Source of the DNA: Devosia sp. ZB163
Lineage (GTDB): Bacteria; Pseudomonadota; Alphaproteobacteria; Rhizobiales; Devosiaceae
NCBI RefSeq assembly: GCF_028613635.1
Contig: NZ_JAQRMY010000004.1
Span: 124,001-188,000 of the forward strand
Length of the DNA stretch: 64,000 nt
Direction of reading: 5' to 3'
Shown piece after piece: positions 36,466-45,018 of the stretch. Positions within the stretch are counted from its first letter, which is position 1, and every line of letters begins with the position of its first letter. Both the position numbers and the translations under genes were made by a program. The notes under the pieces were generated by a model. That model made no database searches. It was not told the DNA's origin and saw only the letters and a program-made list of their open reading frames with translations.

Positions 36466-37668
36466 ATGAAGATCAGGGCAATCGAGACGCTCTACACCGA
36501 GGAGTTTTCCAACGTCGTCTGGGTGCGGGTGCACACGGATGAGGGGATCATCGGGCTGGGTGAGACCTTCTTCGGGCCCGGCTCGGTAAGCGCGCATATC
36601 CACGAGGTGCTGGCGCCACGACTGCTGGGGCGTGACCCGCTGCAGATCGAAGCGATCCATCACGAGATGCTTTACGCTGCTCTCGGCTTCTCGTCCTCCG
36701 GCGTGGAGATGCGAGCTCTATCGGCCCTAGACGTGGCGCTGTGGGACCTGTTCGGTCGGGCCTGCAATCTGCCGGTGCATCAGATGCTGGGCGGCCGCTG
36801 CCATGACAAGCTGCGCATCTACAATACCTGCGCCAATCCGCGCTATGCCCAGGCGCGGAACTTCAAGCCGGTGGACAATTGGGCTTCCGGGCAGGGCGAT
36901 AGCCGTTACGCCGACCTGGATGGCTTCATGCATCGCGCGGGCGAGTTGGCGGAAGACCTGCTGGACTCGGGTATCGGGGCGATGAAGATCTGGCCCTTCG
37001 ATCCTGCGGGCATGGAGAATGGCGGGCGGTACATCACCAACGACCAGCTCAAGCTGGCGCTGGAGCCATTCGAGAAGATTCGCAGGGCTGTAGGCGACCG
37101 GATGGAGATCATGGTCGAACTCCACAGCCTGTGGAACCTGCCGACGGCAATGCAGATCGCCAGGGCGCTCGAGCCCTACAAGCCTACCTGGTACGAAGAT
37201 CCGATCCGGATGAACTCGCCGCAGGCGTTGGCGGAATTCGCGCGATCGACGCCGGTATGGACCTGCGCCAGCGAAGTGCTGGCGACGCGATATCCCTACA
37301 AGGAACTGCTGGAGCGCGACGCGACGCACGTGGTGATGGTCGATGTGGGCTGGTGCGGCGGACTGACCGAGGCGCGCAAGATTGCATCGCTGGCGGAGGT
37401 GTATCACCGGCCGTTCGCGGCACATGACTGTGTCGGGCCGGTGGCCTTCGCCGCGACGATCCATGCCTCGTTCAGCCAGCCCAACACCCTGATCCAGGAG
37501 TCGGTCCGCGCCTATTATGACGGCTGGTACAAGGACCTGGTGACCGTGACCCCGCGCATCGAGGGTGGCTACGTCTACCCGATGGAAGGGCCGGGACTGG
37601 GGACCGATCTGCACCCGCAGGTGTTCGACCGCCCCGACCTGGTGCGGCGGATTTCCAGCCTCGACTAG
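36466..37668 (+). CDS. Enolase-superfamily (mandelate racemase/muconate lactonizing) enzyme
   Basis: About 400 residues from the ATG at 36466, preceded by GGGGAGGGG. It has the N-terminal capping domain (1-~125, with 'VRVHTDEGIIGLGETFFGPG') and the TIM barrel, with probable base Lys in 'GAMKIWPFD', metal ligands in 'MVELHSLWN', 'WYEDPIRMN' and 'TCASEVLATR', and 'AAHDCVGPVA' late in the barrel. Such enzymes abstract an alpha-proton from acid sugars or related carboxylates. It faces the peptide-type ABC operon and ends convergently with an SDR, sharing a CTAG stop overlap. Confidence 0.88.
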   Translation: MKIRAIETLYTEEFSNVVWVRVHTDEGIIGLGETFFGPGSVSAHIHEVLAPRLLGRDPLQIEAIHHEMLYAALGFSSSGVEMRALSALDVALWDLFGRACNLPVHQMLGGRCHDKLRIYNTCANPRYAQARNFKPVDNWASGQGDSRYADLDGFMHRAGELAEDLLDSGIGAMKIWPFDPAGMENGGRYITNDQLKLALEPFEKIRRAVGDRMEIMVELHSLWNLPTAMQIARALEPYKPTWYEDPIRMNSPQALAEFARSTPVWTCASEVLATRYPYKELLERDATHVVMVDVGWCGGLTEARKIASLAEVYHRPFAAHDCVGPVAFAATIHASFSQPNTLIQESVRAYYDGWYKDLVTVTPRIEGGYVYPMEGPGLGTDLHPQVFDRPDLVRRISSLD

Positions 37669-38402
37669 ACCCAACCGCCGTCGACGATGAACTGCTGCGC
37701 GGTGCAGTGCCTGCTGTCGTCGGCGGCGAGGAACAGCGCCATCCGCGCGATATCCTCGGGGATCAGCGGGTCGGGGATGCACTGGCGTTCGGCGATGCGC
37801 TTTTCTCCATCTGGACCAAGCCACAGCGTGCGCTGTCGCTCTGTCATGACCCAGCCGGGAACGAGGCAGTTGACGCGGATCCGGTCCTGGCCGAAGTCCC
37901 GGGCGAGCGCTCGGGTCAGGCCATAAATGCCAGCCTTTGCAGTAACATAGGCGGCCATCTGACCGGATGACATCTGCACTGTCACCGAGCCCAGATTGAT
38001 GATGGAACCACCGCCTCGGCGGGCCATGCCGGCGCGGACGGCCTGGGCGGCGAAGAAGTGGGGACGGAGGTTCACGGCAAGGCGTTCGTCCCAGTAGTCG
38101 ACGTCGACATCCTCCACGGCGTGACGGTCGTCGCGTGCGGCATTGTTGACGAGGACGTCGACGTCACCGGCGTCGGAAAGTGCAGAACGGAGCGCAGCAA
38201 CATCGCGGACGTCGCACCGGAGGTAGCGTGACCGTCCATCGGCTGAGAGCGCCGCGGCTGCCTCGTCGTCGATGTCGATGAAGGCCACCCGCGATCCCTG
38301 CGCCACGAAGTGCTCGACGAGGCTGGCGCCGATTCCTGTTGCCCCACCTGTAATGAAGATGGATTTGCCGGCAAGGCTGGGGTAGTTGGCGTAGGTGGAC
38401 AT
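37665..38402 (-). CDS. Short-chain dehydrogenase/reductase
   Basis: About 245 residues from the ATG at 38402. Classical SDR features are visible: TGGATGIG for the nucleotide (about residues 18-25), 'DVLVNNAARD', catalytic Ser in 'INLGSVT', and YVTAK with the Tyr/Lys pair. The family end 'IVDGGWV' is intact. Divergent from the LacI-type regulator with an operator-like palindrome in the 68-base gap; its stop overlaps the enolase-family gene's stop. It likely oxidises a sugar or sugar acid in the same pathway. Confidence 0.9.
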   Translation of the reverse strand: MSTYANYPSLAGKSIFITGGATGIGASLVEHFVAQGSRVAFIDIDDEAAAALSADGRSRYLRCDVRDVAALRSALSDAGDVDVLVNNAARDDRHAVEDVDVDYWDERLAVNLRPHFFAAQAVRAGMARRGGGSIINLGSVTVQMSSGQMAAYVTAKAGIYGLTRALARDFGQDRIRVNCLVPGWVMTERQRTLWLGPDGEKRIAERQCIPDPLIPEDIARMALFLAADDSRHCTAQQFIVDGGWV

Positions 38403-38425
38403 CGGGTATCCCTTGGAAAGCGGTC

Positions 38426-38443
38426 GCATGTAACGATATATGC
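38426..38443. promoter_or_regulatory. Candidate LacI-type operator between SDR and lacI-like gene
   Basis: GCATGTAACGATATATGC is an 18-base inverted repeat with seven of nine pairs matched, closely resembling the site at 39549. It lies in the short gap between divergent genes, where autoregulation by the LacI-type protein would be expected. Confidence 0.6.
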
Positions 38444-38470
38444 TGCCGAGGCGCTGGTCGAGGTTTGTGA

Positions 38471-39511
38471 GTGACAGGCAAGGTAGTCCGCAAGGAGCGG
38501 GCGACAATCAAGGACGTAGCGCGAGCGGCCGAAGTGTCGCCGATGACCGTGTCCAACGTGCTCAATGGCCGGCTGCAGTTCGTCAGTCCTGCGACGCGCA
38601 AGCGGGTTGAGCGGGAGATCGAACGGCTCAACTACCGCCGCTCGACCAATGCCCGGAACCTGCGCGTAGCCGAGCAGCGCTCGATCGGCATGGTCATCGT
38701 GGACGAGTCGCCGACCTTCCTCGCCGACTTCTTCACCTGCCAGGTGGTGGCGGGGCTGGCCAATGCGCTCAACCGCGCCGACTACACGCTCAGCATCTAC
38801 GGGGTGCCGAGCGCGGCGCTGGCGCAGTCGATGATCCTGCGCAACTACGAGGTGGCGGGCTTCTGCGCCATGATCTCGGGGCCGGCCGAGGAGCGCGCTG
38901 TCGTGGCGCGCCGCCTGGCCGAGTTGGAGCAGCCGCTGGTGCTGTTCCAGCAAACGGCGGATCTGGGGGATGCCGACGTCTGTGCCCTGCGCCAGGACGA
39001 CCTGGGCGGCGGGCGACTGATTGGTGATCACCTGCTGGCGCGGCGCGTCGAGCGGATGCTTGTGGTGACCCCACGGCAGATCTGGCCGGCGGTGGAGAGC
39101 CGCATCGCGGGACTGCGCGACAGCATAGCTGCCGCGGGAGGACACGCCACGCTGACCGTCCTGCCTGCCAACAGCGAATCCTTTGCAGACGTGCAGGCGG
39201 CCCTTTCGACCTACCTCGAGACCAATCCGTTGCCCGACGCAGTGGTCGGCGCTAACGACCCGATCGCCATCGCGGCCATGCTGCTGCTCAACGATCGCGC
39301 CGTGCGGGTGCCTGAGGATGTGCGTGTCGTCGGCTTCAACGGATTCGACGCCCATCGCTACTCGCGGCCGCATCTCACCACGGTGTTGTCCCCAGCCTAC
39401 GAGCTAGGCGAGAAGGCCGGCGAGGCCATGCTGCAACGCCTGAAATCCGGGCATTTCAACGCCGCCGAGATCACCCTGCCTGTCGTATTCGAGCAGGGCT
39501 TCACTACCTGA
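38471..39511 (+). CDS. LacI-family transcriptional regulator
   Basis: A 346-residue repressor with GTG start. The N-terminal helix-turn-helix is 'ATIKDVARAAEVSPMTVSNV' (about residues 11-30), followed by the hinge region 'LNYRRSTNARNLRVAEQRSI' and a type 1 periplasmic-binding-like effector domain ending in 'EITLPVVFEQGF'. Palindromes of the LacI type (CG-centred, ATGTAAC half-sites) lie upstream of its own gene, of the dehydratase operon and of the ABC/enolase divergent pair, so it probably represses these units until a pathway intermediate binds. Confidence 0.93.
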   Translation: MTGKVVRKERATIKDVARAAEVSPMTVSNVLNGRLQFVSPATRKRVEREIERLNYRRSTNARNLRVAEQRSIGMVIVDESPTFLADFFTCQVVAGLANALNRADYTLSIYGVPSAALAQSMILRNYEVAGFCAMISGPAEERAVVARRLAELEQPLVLFQQTADLGDADVCALRQDDLGGGRLIGDHLLARRVERMLVVTPRQIWPAVESRIAGLRDSIAAAGGHATLTVLPANSESFADVQAALSTYLETNPLPDAVVGANDPIAIAAMLLLNDRAVRVPEDVRVVGFNGFDAHRYSRPHLTTVLSPAYELGEKAGEAMLQRLKSGHFNAAEITLPVVFEQGFTT

Positions 39512-39533
39512 CTGGGGCCACGCAGAAAGCCTC

Positions 39534-39564
39534 TTGACGACGACTGCGCATGTAACGTTACATG
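39534..39564 (+). promoter_or_regulatory. Promoter with perfect 16-bp LacI-type operator before dehydratase operon
   Basis: CATGTAACGTTACATG (39549-39564) is a perfect palindrome centred on CG. A TTGACG -35 box lies at 39534-39539, and the -10 region (about 39557-39562) falls inside the palindrome, so a bound repressor would block polymerase directly. It is the best match of the three sites. Confidence 0.7.
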
Positions 39565-39611
39565 TTCATGCGGCTGAGGGCGCCGCTGATCGTCGCAGGG
39601 GTGGACGGCGG

Positions 39612-41378
39612 ATGAACGACCAAGTCGGCACAAGCGTCAGCGAGACGAGCGCAAAACCGGGCGAGCCGCGGGCCTATCGCAGTTCCGAGTGGTTTGCCCG
39701 CGCCGGCAAATACGGCTTCGTGCCGCGCAGCTGGATGAAGAGCCAGGGGTTCTCGCCCGAACTGCTCGACGGCCGGCCCGTGATCGGCATCTGCAACACC
39801 TGGTCGGAGCTGACCAACTGCAACCGGCACCTGCGCGAGCTTGCCGAGCATGTGAAGCGCGGTGTGTTGATGGCGGGCGGCTTCCCGCTGGAGTTTCCGG
39901 TGACGAGCCTGGGCGAGCCGCTGATGCGGCCGACCACGATGATGTTCCGCAACCTCGTGGCGATGGATGTCGAAGAGACGATCCGCGCCAACCCGATCGA
40001 CGGCGTGGTGCTGCTGGCCGGCTGCGACAAGACCACCCCAGCGGTGCTGATGGGCGCGGCGAGCTGCGATATTCCGGCGGTGCTGGTGTCGGGCGGGCCG
40101 ATGCTGAACGCCCGCTTCCGTGGGCGTGTGCTGGGTTCGGGCACCGACATCTTCAAGCTCGACGAAGAGTATCGTACCGGCAAGATTTCCAAGGCCGAGT
40201 TGGACGCTGCCGAGGCAGCCATGAGCCGCTCGGCCGGGTCGTGCATGACCATGGGCACCGCCTCCACGATGGCGTCCCTGGGCGAGGCGATGGGTATCGG
40301 CTTTGCCATGAACGGCTCGATCCCTGCGCCCGACAGCCGGCGCGCGGTGCTGGCCGAGCAGTCGGGCAAGCGCGCCGTGGAGCTGGTCCGGCAGAACATC
40401 ACCATCTCCAAGATCCTGACCAGGGCCGCCTTCGAGAATGCGGTGAAGGTCAATGGTGCCATCGGCGGCTCGACCAATGCGGTGGTGCATCTCTTGGCGC
40501 TCGCCGGGCGGCTGGGCGTCGACTTCAAGCTCGAGGACTGGGACGCGCTCGGCCGTGACGTGCCGACCATCGTCGACCTCAAGCCCTCGGGCCGCTTCCT
40601 GATGGAAGAGTTCTTCGACGCCGGCGGCCTGCCGGTGGTGATGAAGCGCATTTCGCAAATGCTCAACCTCGGCGCGGTTGCGGTCGAGGGCGGCACGATC
40701 GGCGAGCGCATCGCCGGGGCGGAGTGCTGGAACGACGAGGCGATCCGCACCCTCGACAATCCGCTGACGCCACAGGGCGGCATGATGGTGCTCAAGGGCA
40801 ACCTTGCCCCCAATGGCGCGATCATCAAGCCGTCGGCCGCGTCGCCGCGACTGATGCAGCATCGCGGCCGCGCTATGGTCTTCGAGAATTCCGAAGACCT
40901 CCGCGCCCGCATCGATGACCCGGCGCTGGACGTCGATGCCGACAGCATCCTCGTGCTCAAGAACGCCGGGCCGCGCGGCTATCCGGGCATGCCCGAAGCC
41001 GGCACGATGGCGCTGCCCAAGAAGCTGCTCGAGCAGGGCGTCACCGACATGGTGCGTGTCTCCGATGCGCGCATGAGCGGCACCGCCTTCGGCACGGTGG
41101 TGCTGCACGTGGCGCCGGAATCGGCGCTCGGTGGCCCACTCGCGCTGGTGCGGACGGGCGATTACATCGTGCTCGACTGCGCCGCTCGCAAACTCGAACT
41201 CGATGTTCCCGCCGAGGAACTCGAACGGCGCCGCGCGGCTTTCGTGCCGCCGCCGCCGGCCTATGAGCGCGGCTATGGCCGGCTCTTCATCGATCACGTG
41301 CAGCAGGCCGACAAGGGGGTCGATTTCGACTTCCTCGTAGGCGGCAGCGGCACGCCTCCCTCCAAAGTCTCGTTCTAG
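39612..41378 (+). CDS. IlvD/Edd-family dehydratase (sugar-acid type)
   Basis: About 588 residues from the ATG at 39612. The three cysteines expected to bind the Fe-S cluster are in 'GICNTWSELTNCN', 'LLAGCDKTTPA' and 'SAGSCMTMGTAST'; 'VSDARMSGTAFGTVVLHVAP' marks the C-terminal swivel domain. The length and the regulator/SDR/RraA context favour a sugar-acid (pentonate or hexonate) dehydratase over the branched-chain amino-acid enzyme. It starts an operon under the perfect operator at 39549. Exact substrate unknown. Confidence 0.9.
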   Translation: MNDQVGTSVSETSAKPGEPRAYRSSEWFARAGKYGFVPRSWMKSQGFSPELLDGRPVIGICNTWSELTNCNRHLRELAEHVKRGVLMAGGFPLEFPVTSLGEPLMRPTTMMFRNLVAMDVEETIRANPIDGVVLLAGCDKTTPAVLMGAASCDIPAVLVSGGPMLNARFRGRVLGSGTDIFKLDEEYRTGKISKAELDAAEAAMSRSAGSCMTMGTASTMASLGEAMGIGFAMNGSIPAPDSRRAVLAEQSGKRAVELVRQNITISKILTRAAFENAVKVNGAIGGSTNAVVHLLALAGRLGVDFKLEDWDALGRDVPTIVDLKPSGRFLMEEFFDAGGLPVVMKRISQMLNLGAVAVEGGTIGERIAGAECWNDEAIRTLDNPLTPQGGMMVLKGNLAPNGAIIKPSAASPRLMQHRGRAMVFENSEDLRARIDDPALDVDADSILVLKNAGPRGYPGMPEAGTMALPKKLLEQGVTDMVRVSDARMSGTAFGTVVLHVAPESALGGPLALVRTGDYIVLDCAARKLELDVPAEELERRRAAFVPPPPAYERGYGRLFIDHVQQADKGVDFDFLVGGSGTPPSKVSF

Positions 41379-41393
41379 AAAAGGGCACTTCCC

Positions 41394-42074
41394 GTGACCT
41401 CCGCGTTCACCTCCCGTCAAAACCCGCCGCTTCCAGAAGGCTGGGAGAAGCTCTACTCGGCCGTGCTCAGCGATGCGCTCGATGCGGCCGGCGTGTGGAA
41501 CCAGGCGATGACGTCGCGCATGCGTCCACTGGACGACGCTCTCAAGCTCTGCGGGCGTGCCCGCACCGGTCAGTACATGGAAGTGAGCTACGTCGAAGAG
41601 GGCGTGAACCCGTACGAGCTCGAGATCGCGATCGTCGACGATCTCAAGCCGGGGGACGTCGCCGTATTCGCCTGCGGTGGTTCGAGTCGCATCGCCCCCT
41701 GGGGCAGCCTGCTCTCGACCGCGACGCGCGCCCGCGGTGCCGCTGGCTGCGTTACCGACGGCATGGTGCGCGACATCATGGGCATCCGCGAGTTGCAGCT
41801 GCCCGTGTTCCATACCGGTATTGCGCCGCTCGACTCCAAGGGGCGGGGCCAGATCCAGGCCGTGGACGTTCCTGTGATCGTGGACGGCGTCCGCGTGACG
41901 CCGGGCGACCTGGTGTTCGGCGATGCCGATGGCGTCGTGGTGGTGCCGCAGGCGGTGGAAGCCACGGTGCTGCAGTTCGCTTTCGACAAGATCAACGGCG
42001 AGCACCATTCGATCAACGAACTGCGCGCCGGCAGCTACCTGCGCGACGTCTACGCACGCTACGGTGTGCTCTGA
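41394..42074 (+). CDS. RraA-family protein (HMG/CHA aldolase-like)
   Basis: This 226-residue protein has the RraA/HMG-aldolase core: 'PWGSLLSTATRARGAAGCVT' followed by 'DGMVRDI', with the conserved Arg and Asp, and 'VTPGDLVFGDADGVVVVPQA'. Family members cleave 4-hydroxy-4-methyl-2-oxoglutarate or related oxo-acids, or bind RNase E. In this catabolic operon the enzyme role is far likelier. Start is GTG at 41394, 15 bases after the dehydratase stop. Its stop overlaps the permease start as TGATG. Confidence 0.85.
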   Translation: MTSAFTSRQNPPLPEGWEKLYSAVLSDALDAAGVWNQAMTSRMRPLDDALKLCGRARTGQYMEVSYVEEGVNPYELEIAIVDDLKPGDVAVFACGGSSRIAPWGSLLSTATRARGAAGCVTDGMVRDIMGIRELQLPVFHTGIAPLDSKGRGQIQAVDVPVIVDGVRVTPGDLVFGDADGVVVVPQAVEATVLQFAFDKINGEHHSINELRAGSYLRDVYARYGVL

Positions 42075-43108
42075 TGGCTGCGATCGGAAGGGAAGTCACT
42101 CCCACACGCCGCAACCCGGTCGCCGAGTTCTTCAAGATCGAAGGCACGGCGACCGCCCTGGTATTCGTGATCCTGATCGTGCTGTTCATGATCACGGCCC
42201 CGCGGGCCTTCATGGGCTACCGCGTGTACATGAGCTTCATGGCCTCGGTGCCGCCGCCGCTGATCGTGGCGCTGGGCCTGACGCTGGTGGCGACGGCGGG
42301 CGAAATGGACCTGTCTTTCCCGTCGGTCATCGCCTTTTCCAGCTACGTCTTCTCCGTACTGTTCCAGCAATATGACATGACCTGGCTGGCGCTGGTTGCG
42401 GCACTCGCGACCGGTACGCTCATGGGCTTCGTCAACGGGGTGGTCGTTACCAAGCTGGGCATCCCATCGATGATCGCCACGCTGGCCATGATGTTCCTGT
42501 GGGGCGGGCTGGTGACGGTGGTGTCGAACGGCATCTCGATCGCCATTCCCGACATCCAGGGTTCGCTCATCCACACCATCATGGTGGGACGCATAGGCGG
42601 CGTGTTCCCGGTGCAGATGCTGTGGGCGATCGGTATCGCGGTGGTGATCTGGATGATCCTCAACCGGCACCGCTTCGGTGAAAACATCCTGTTCATCGGC
42701 GACAGCGCCAAGGTGGCCAAGGTGGTCGGCATCGCTATCGACCGCGAGAAGATCAAGCTCTTCACGCTGATGGGCTTCCTGTCGGCCCTCGCCGGCGCCT
42801 TCCTCACCGTCGAGACCACGACCTACTTCAACTCGCAGGGCACCGGTTACCTGCTGACGGTGATCGCAGCGGTGTTCATCGGCGGCACCTCGATCTTCGG
42901 CGGCTCGGGCAAGGTAGCGGGCACCGTCTTTGCCGCGCTGATCGTCGCCGTGATCGAGGCCGGCCTCGTCGCCAGCGGTATCCAGGGCTTCTGGACACGC
43001 TTCTTCATCGGCCTCGTCTTCATCATCTCGGTGGTGATGAACACGGCCATCGAGGACCCCGACAAGGTGCCTCTGATCAAATCCATGCGCTCGCGCATGC
43101 GGTCTTGA
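42074..43108 (+). CDS. Ribose-type ABC permease
   Basis: A 344-residue inner-membrane protein of the BPD_transp_2 family, with about eight to ten helices. Landmarks are 'ALGLTLVATAGEMDLSFPSV', 'LGIPSMIATLAMMFLWGG' and 'FIGGTSIFGGSGKVAGT'. Unlike the fused permease at 25985 it is single length and would act as a homodimer. It is coupled by one-base overlap to the RraA-like gene and followed by the binding protein and ATPase of the same importer. Confidence 0.92.
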   Translation: MAAIGREVTPTRRNPVAEFFKIEGTATALVFVILIVLFMITAPRAFMGYRVYMSFMASVPPPLIVALGLTLVATAGEMDLSFPSVIAFSSYVFSVLFQQYDMTWLALVAALATGTLMGFVNGVVVTKLGIPSMIATLAMMFLWGGLVTVVSNGISIAIPDIQGSLIHTIMVGRIGGVFPVQMLWAIGIAVVIWMILNRHRFGENILFIGDSAKVAKVVGIAIDREKIKLFTLMGFLSALAGAFLTVETTTYFNSQGTGYLLTVIAAVFIGGTSIFGGSGKVAGTVFAALIVAVIEAGLVASGIQGFWTRFFIGLVFIISVVMNTAIEDPDKVPLIKSMRSRMRS

Positions 43109-43111
43109 AAC

Positions 43112-43152
43112 CACCGTCGGCGGGGCAGGGGCTATGCACCCTGCCGGCGGTG
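43112..43152 (+). promoter_or_regulatory. Imperfect hairpin before binding-protein gene
   Basis: GGCAGGG (43124-43130) pairs with CCCTGCC (43139-43145), and an outer CACCG/CGGTG pair (43112-43116 with 43148-43152) extends it. It lies between the permease and binding-protein genes. Confidence 0.45.
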
Positions 43153-43176
43153 AACAACACATGAGAGGGAACTGAC

Positions 43177-44157
43177 ATGAAATCACTGATCAAGAGCCTT
43201 GCCGGCCTTGCGCTGGGTGCCGCGATGGTTGCGGCTCCGGTCGCCGCCACCGCGCAGGAAGCCGTCGACAGCGGTATGACGATCTACTTCCAGATGGGCG
43301 GCAATCCTGGCGACACCGCCACGCTGGCCCGCGAGCTGGGCGCCCGTGACGCGGCGCGCGTGCTCAAGGTCAACCTGATCGAGCAGCACTCGGGCTGGGA
43401 TCCGCAGCGTATGCTGACCCAGGCCAACGAAGCGCTGGCCGCGGTGCCCGACGCCATCGTGGTGATGGGTCATCCGGGCACCGACGCGATGACCTCGTTC
43501 GTCGAAAAGGCCAAGGCCGACGGCATCGTCGTGATCGTCAACAACACCAACCTGCCCGGCACGGGCCTCAGCTACTTCGGCCTCGACAACTACGGCGCGG
43601 GCAAGAACCTCGCCGCCATGACCATCAGCAACGGCAACCTGGTCGAGGGCGACAAGGTCGTGGTCTACGGCACTTTCATCGAGGGCGCGCCGGGCTACGA
43701 CATCGCGACCGCTGTGGGCGAGGTGCTGGACGAGAAGAAGATCAGCTACGACAAGCTGCAGTGGTCGAACGAAGCCGTCGCCGACCCGTCGCTCTCGGTG
43801 CCGGTGCTGGTGGCCTATCTCGAGGCCAATCCCGAGACCAAGGCAATCATCGTGCCGGGCCATGGCGGCATCACCGCTGTGCTCGACCGCGTCCTCAAGG
43901 ATGCAGGCAAGCAGCCGGGCGAGATCATCACCTCCGGTTTCGACATTTCGACTGCCGCGATCCAGGGCGTGAAGGACGGCTATGTCACCGCCGTTCTCGA
44001 CCAGCAGCCCTACCTGCAGGGCTTCATGCCGGTGCTCGCCGCCGTGCTCGAGAAGAAGTACGGCCTGGGCGGCCTCGACCTCAACACGGGCGGCGGTTCG
44101 CTGACCCAGGCCAACGTCGAGGCGCTCGAAGCGCTGGTCAAGACCGGCATCCGCTAA
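43177..44157 (+). CDS. Ribose-type ABC substrate-binding protein
   Basis: A 326-residue periplasmic protein with signal peptide (MKSLIKSLAGLALGAAMVAA, cleavage near ATAQ) and the type 1 receptor pattern: 'PDAIVVMGHPGTDAMTSFVE', 'KADGIVVIVNNTNLPG', 'VLDQQPYLQGFMPVLAAVLE'. A GAGAGGGAA ribosome site precedes the ATG. It belongs with the permease at 42074 and ATPase at 44228. The enzyme neighbours suggest the ligand is the starting compound of the oxygenase pathway, which I cannot name. Confidence 0.92.
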   Translation: MKSLIKSLAGLALGAAMVAAPVAATAQEAVDSGMTIYFQMGGNPGDTATLARELGARDAARVLKVNLIEQHSGWDPQRMLTQANEALAAVPDAIVVMGHPGTDAMTSFVEKAKADGIVVIVNNTNLPGTGLSYFGLDNYGAGKNLAAMTISNGNLVEGDKVVVYGTFIEGAPGYDIATAVGEVLDEKKISYDKLQWSNEAVADPSLSVPVLVAYLEANPETKAIIVPGHGGITAVLDRVLKDAGKQPGEIITSGFDISTAAIQGVKDGYVTAVLDQQPYLQGFMPVLAAVLEKKYGLGGLDLNTGGGSLTQANVEALEALVKTGIR

Positions 44158-44169
44158 GCCGACCAGACG

Positions 44170-44196
44170 ATGGCGCCGTCGGCCCGGCGGCGCCAT
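44170..44196 (+). promoter_or_regulatory. Perfect 9-bp stem-loop after binding-protein gene
   Basis: ATGGCGCCG (44170-44178) pairs with CGGCGCCAT (44188-44196) across a nine-base loop, followed by TTTCC. It is the fourth hairpin in this window located next to a binding-protein gene. Confidence 0.55.
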
Positions 44197-44227
44197 TTCC
44201 ACCCACCGCCCAAGCTCGGGACCTCAC

Positions 44228-45001
44228 ATGACTTCCACACCCATCGTCCAGCTCGAGAACGTGAGCAAGCACTACGGCAAGGTTGTCAGCCTCAGGAACG
44301 TGACGCTCGAGATCGGTTCGAACGAGATCGTCGGGCTGATCGGCGACAATGGCGCCGGCAAGTCGACCCTGATCAAGGTGCTGACGGGGGTGGAGCCGCC
44401 GACCAGCGGCACCATCCATGTGCGCGGACAGAAGATCGATGCCTCGAGCTACACGGTCAAGGAAGCGCACAAGCTCAAGATCGAGACGGTCTACCAGGAC
44501 TCCTCGCTGGGCGAGAAGCAGCCGCTGTGGCGCAACTTCTTCGTGGGTCGCCCGATCACCAACTGGCTCGGCTTCATCGACGTGAAAGCGGAAAAGCGGA
44601 TCGCCGACCAGATCATGCGCTCCACTATCGGCTTTCGCGGCGTTGGCATCGATGTCGATACGCCGGTGAGCCGCCTGTCGGGCGGCGAGCGACAGGGCGT
44701 CGCGATCGGCCGCGCGATGCATTTCGACAGCGACCTGATCGTGCTCGACGAGCCGACGGTGGCGCTGGCGCTCAAGGAAGTGAACAAGGTGCTCGACTTC
44801 ATCCGCTCGATCAAGGCGGGGGGGCGCAGCTGCATCTACATCGAACACAACATCCACCACGTGCACGAGGTCTGCGACCGCCTGGTGGTGCTCGACCGCG
44901 GGGAGATCGCGCTCGACGCGCCGACCGCGTCGATGACCTACAACGAACTCACCGACTTCCTGATGTCGCTGCACAAGCAGCGCATCGTCGGCGCCGCATA
45001 A
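44228..45001 (+). CDS. Ribose-type ABC transporter ATP-binding protein, single domain
   Basis: The 257-residue ATPase shows Walker A GDNGAGKST (residues 39-47), 'SRLSGGERQGVAIGRAMHF', Walker B 'LIVLDEPTVALALK' and switch His in 'YIEHNIHHV'. The stretch after the Walker B Glu differs from the usual 'AALG/S'. It is half the length of RbsA and would work as a homodimer. It completes the importer with the permease at 42074 and receptor at 43177. Confidence 0.92.
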   Translation: MTSTPIVQLENVSKHYGKVVSLRNVTLEIGSNEIVGLIGDNGAGKSTLIKVLTGVEPPTSGTIHVRGQKIDASSYTVKEAHKLKIETVYQDSSLGEKQPLWRNFFVGRPITNWLGFIDVKAEKRIADQIMRSTIGFRGVGIDVDTPVSRLSGGERQGVAIGRAMHFDSDLIVLDEPTVALALKEVNKVLDFIRSIKAGGRSCIYIEHNIHHVHEVCDRLVVLDRGEIALDAPTASMTYNELTDFLMSLHKQRIVGAA

Positions 45002-45018
45002 TATCTGGAGGGATAATC

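Noticed and set aside
39558-42008. Minus-strand frame of ~816 codons opposite dehydratase and RraA genes
   Set aside because: Antisense to two well-supported genes; composition rich in His/Arg/Gly without any recognisable motif.
44170-45018. Upstream extension of the amidohydrolase frame
   Set aside because: It overlaps the whole ATPase gene in another frame; the ATG at 45019 has a good ribosome site and starts the family sequence.
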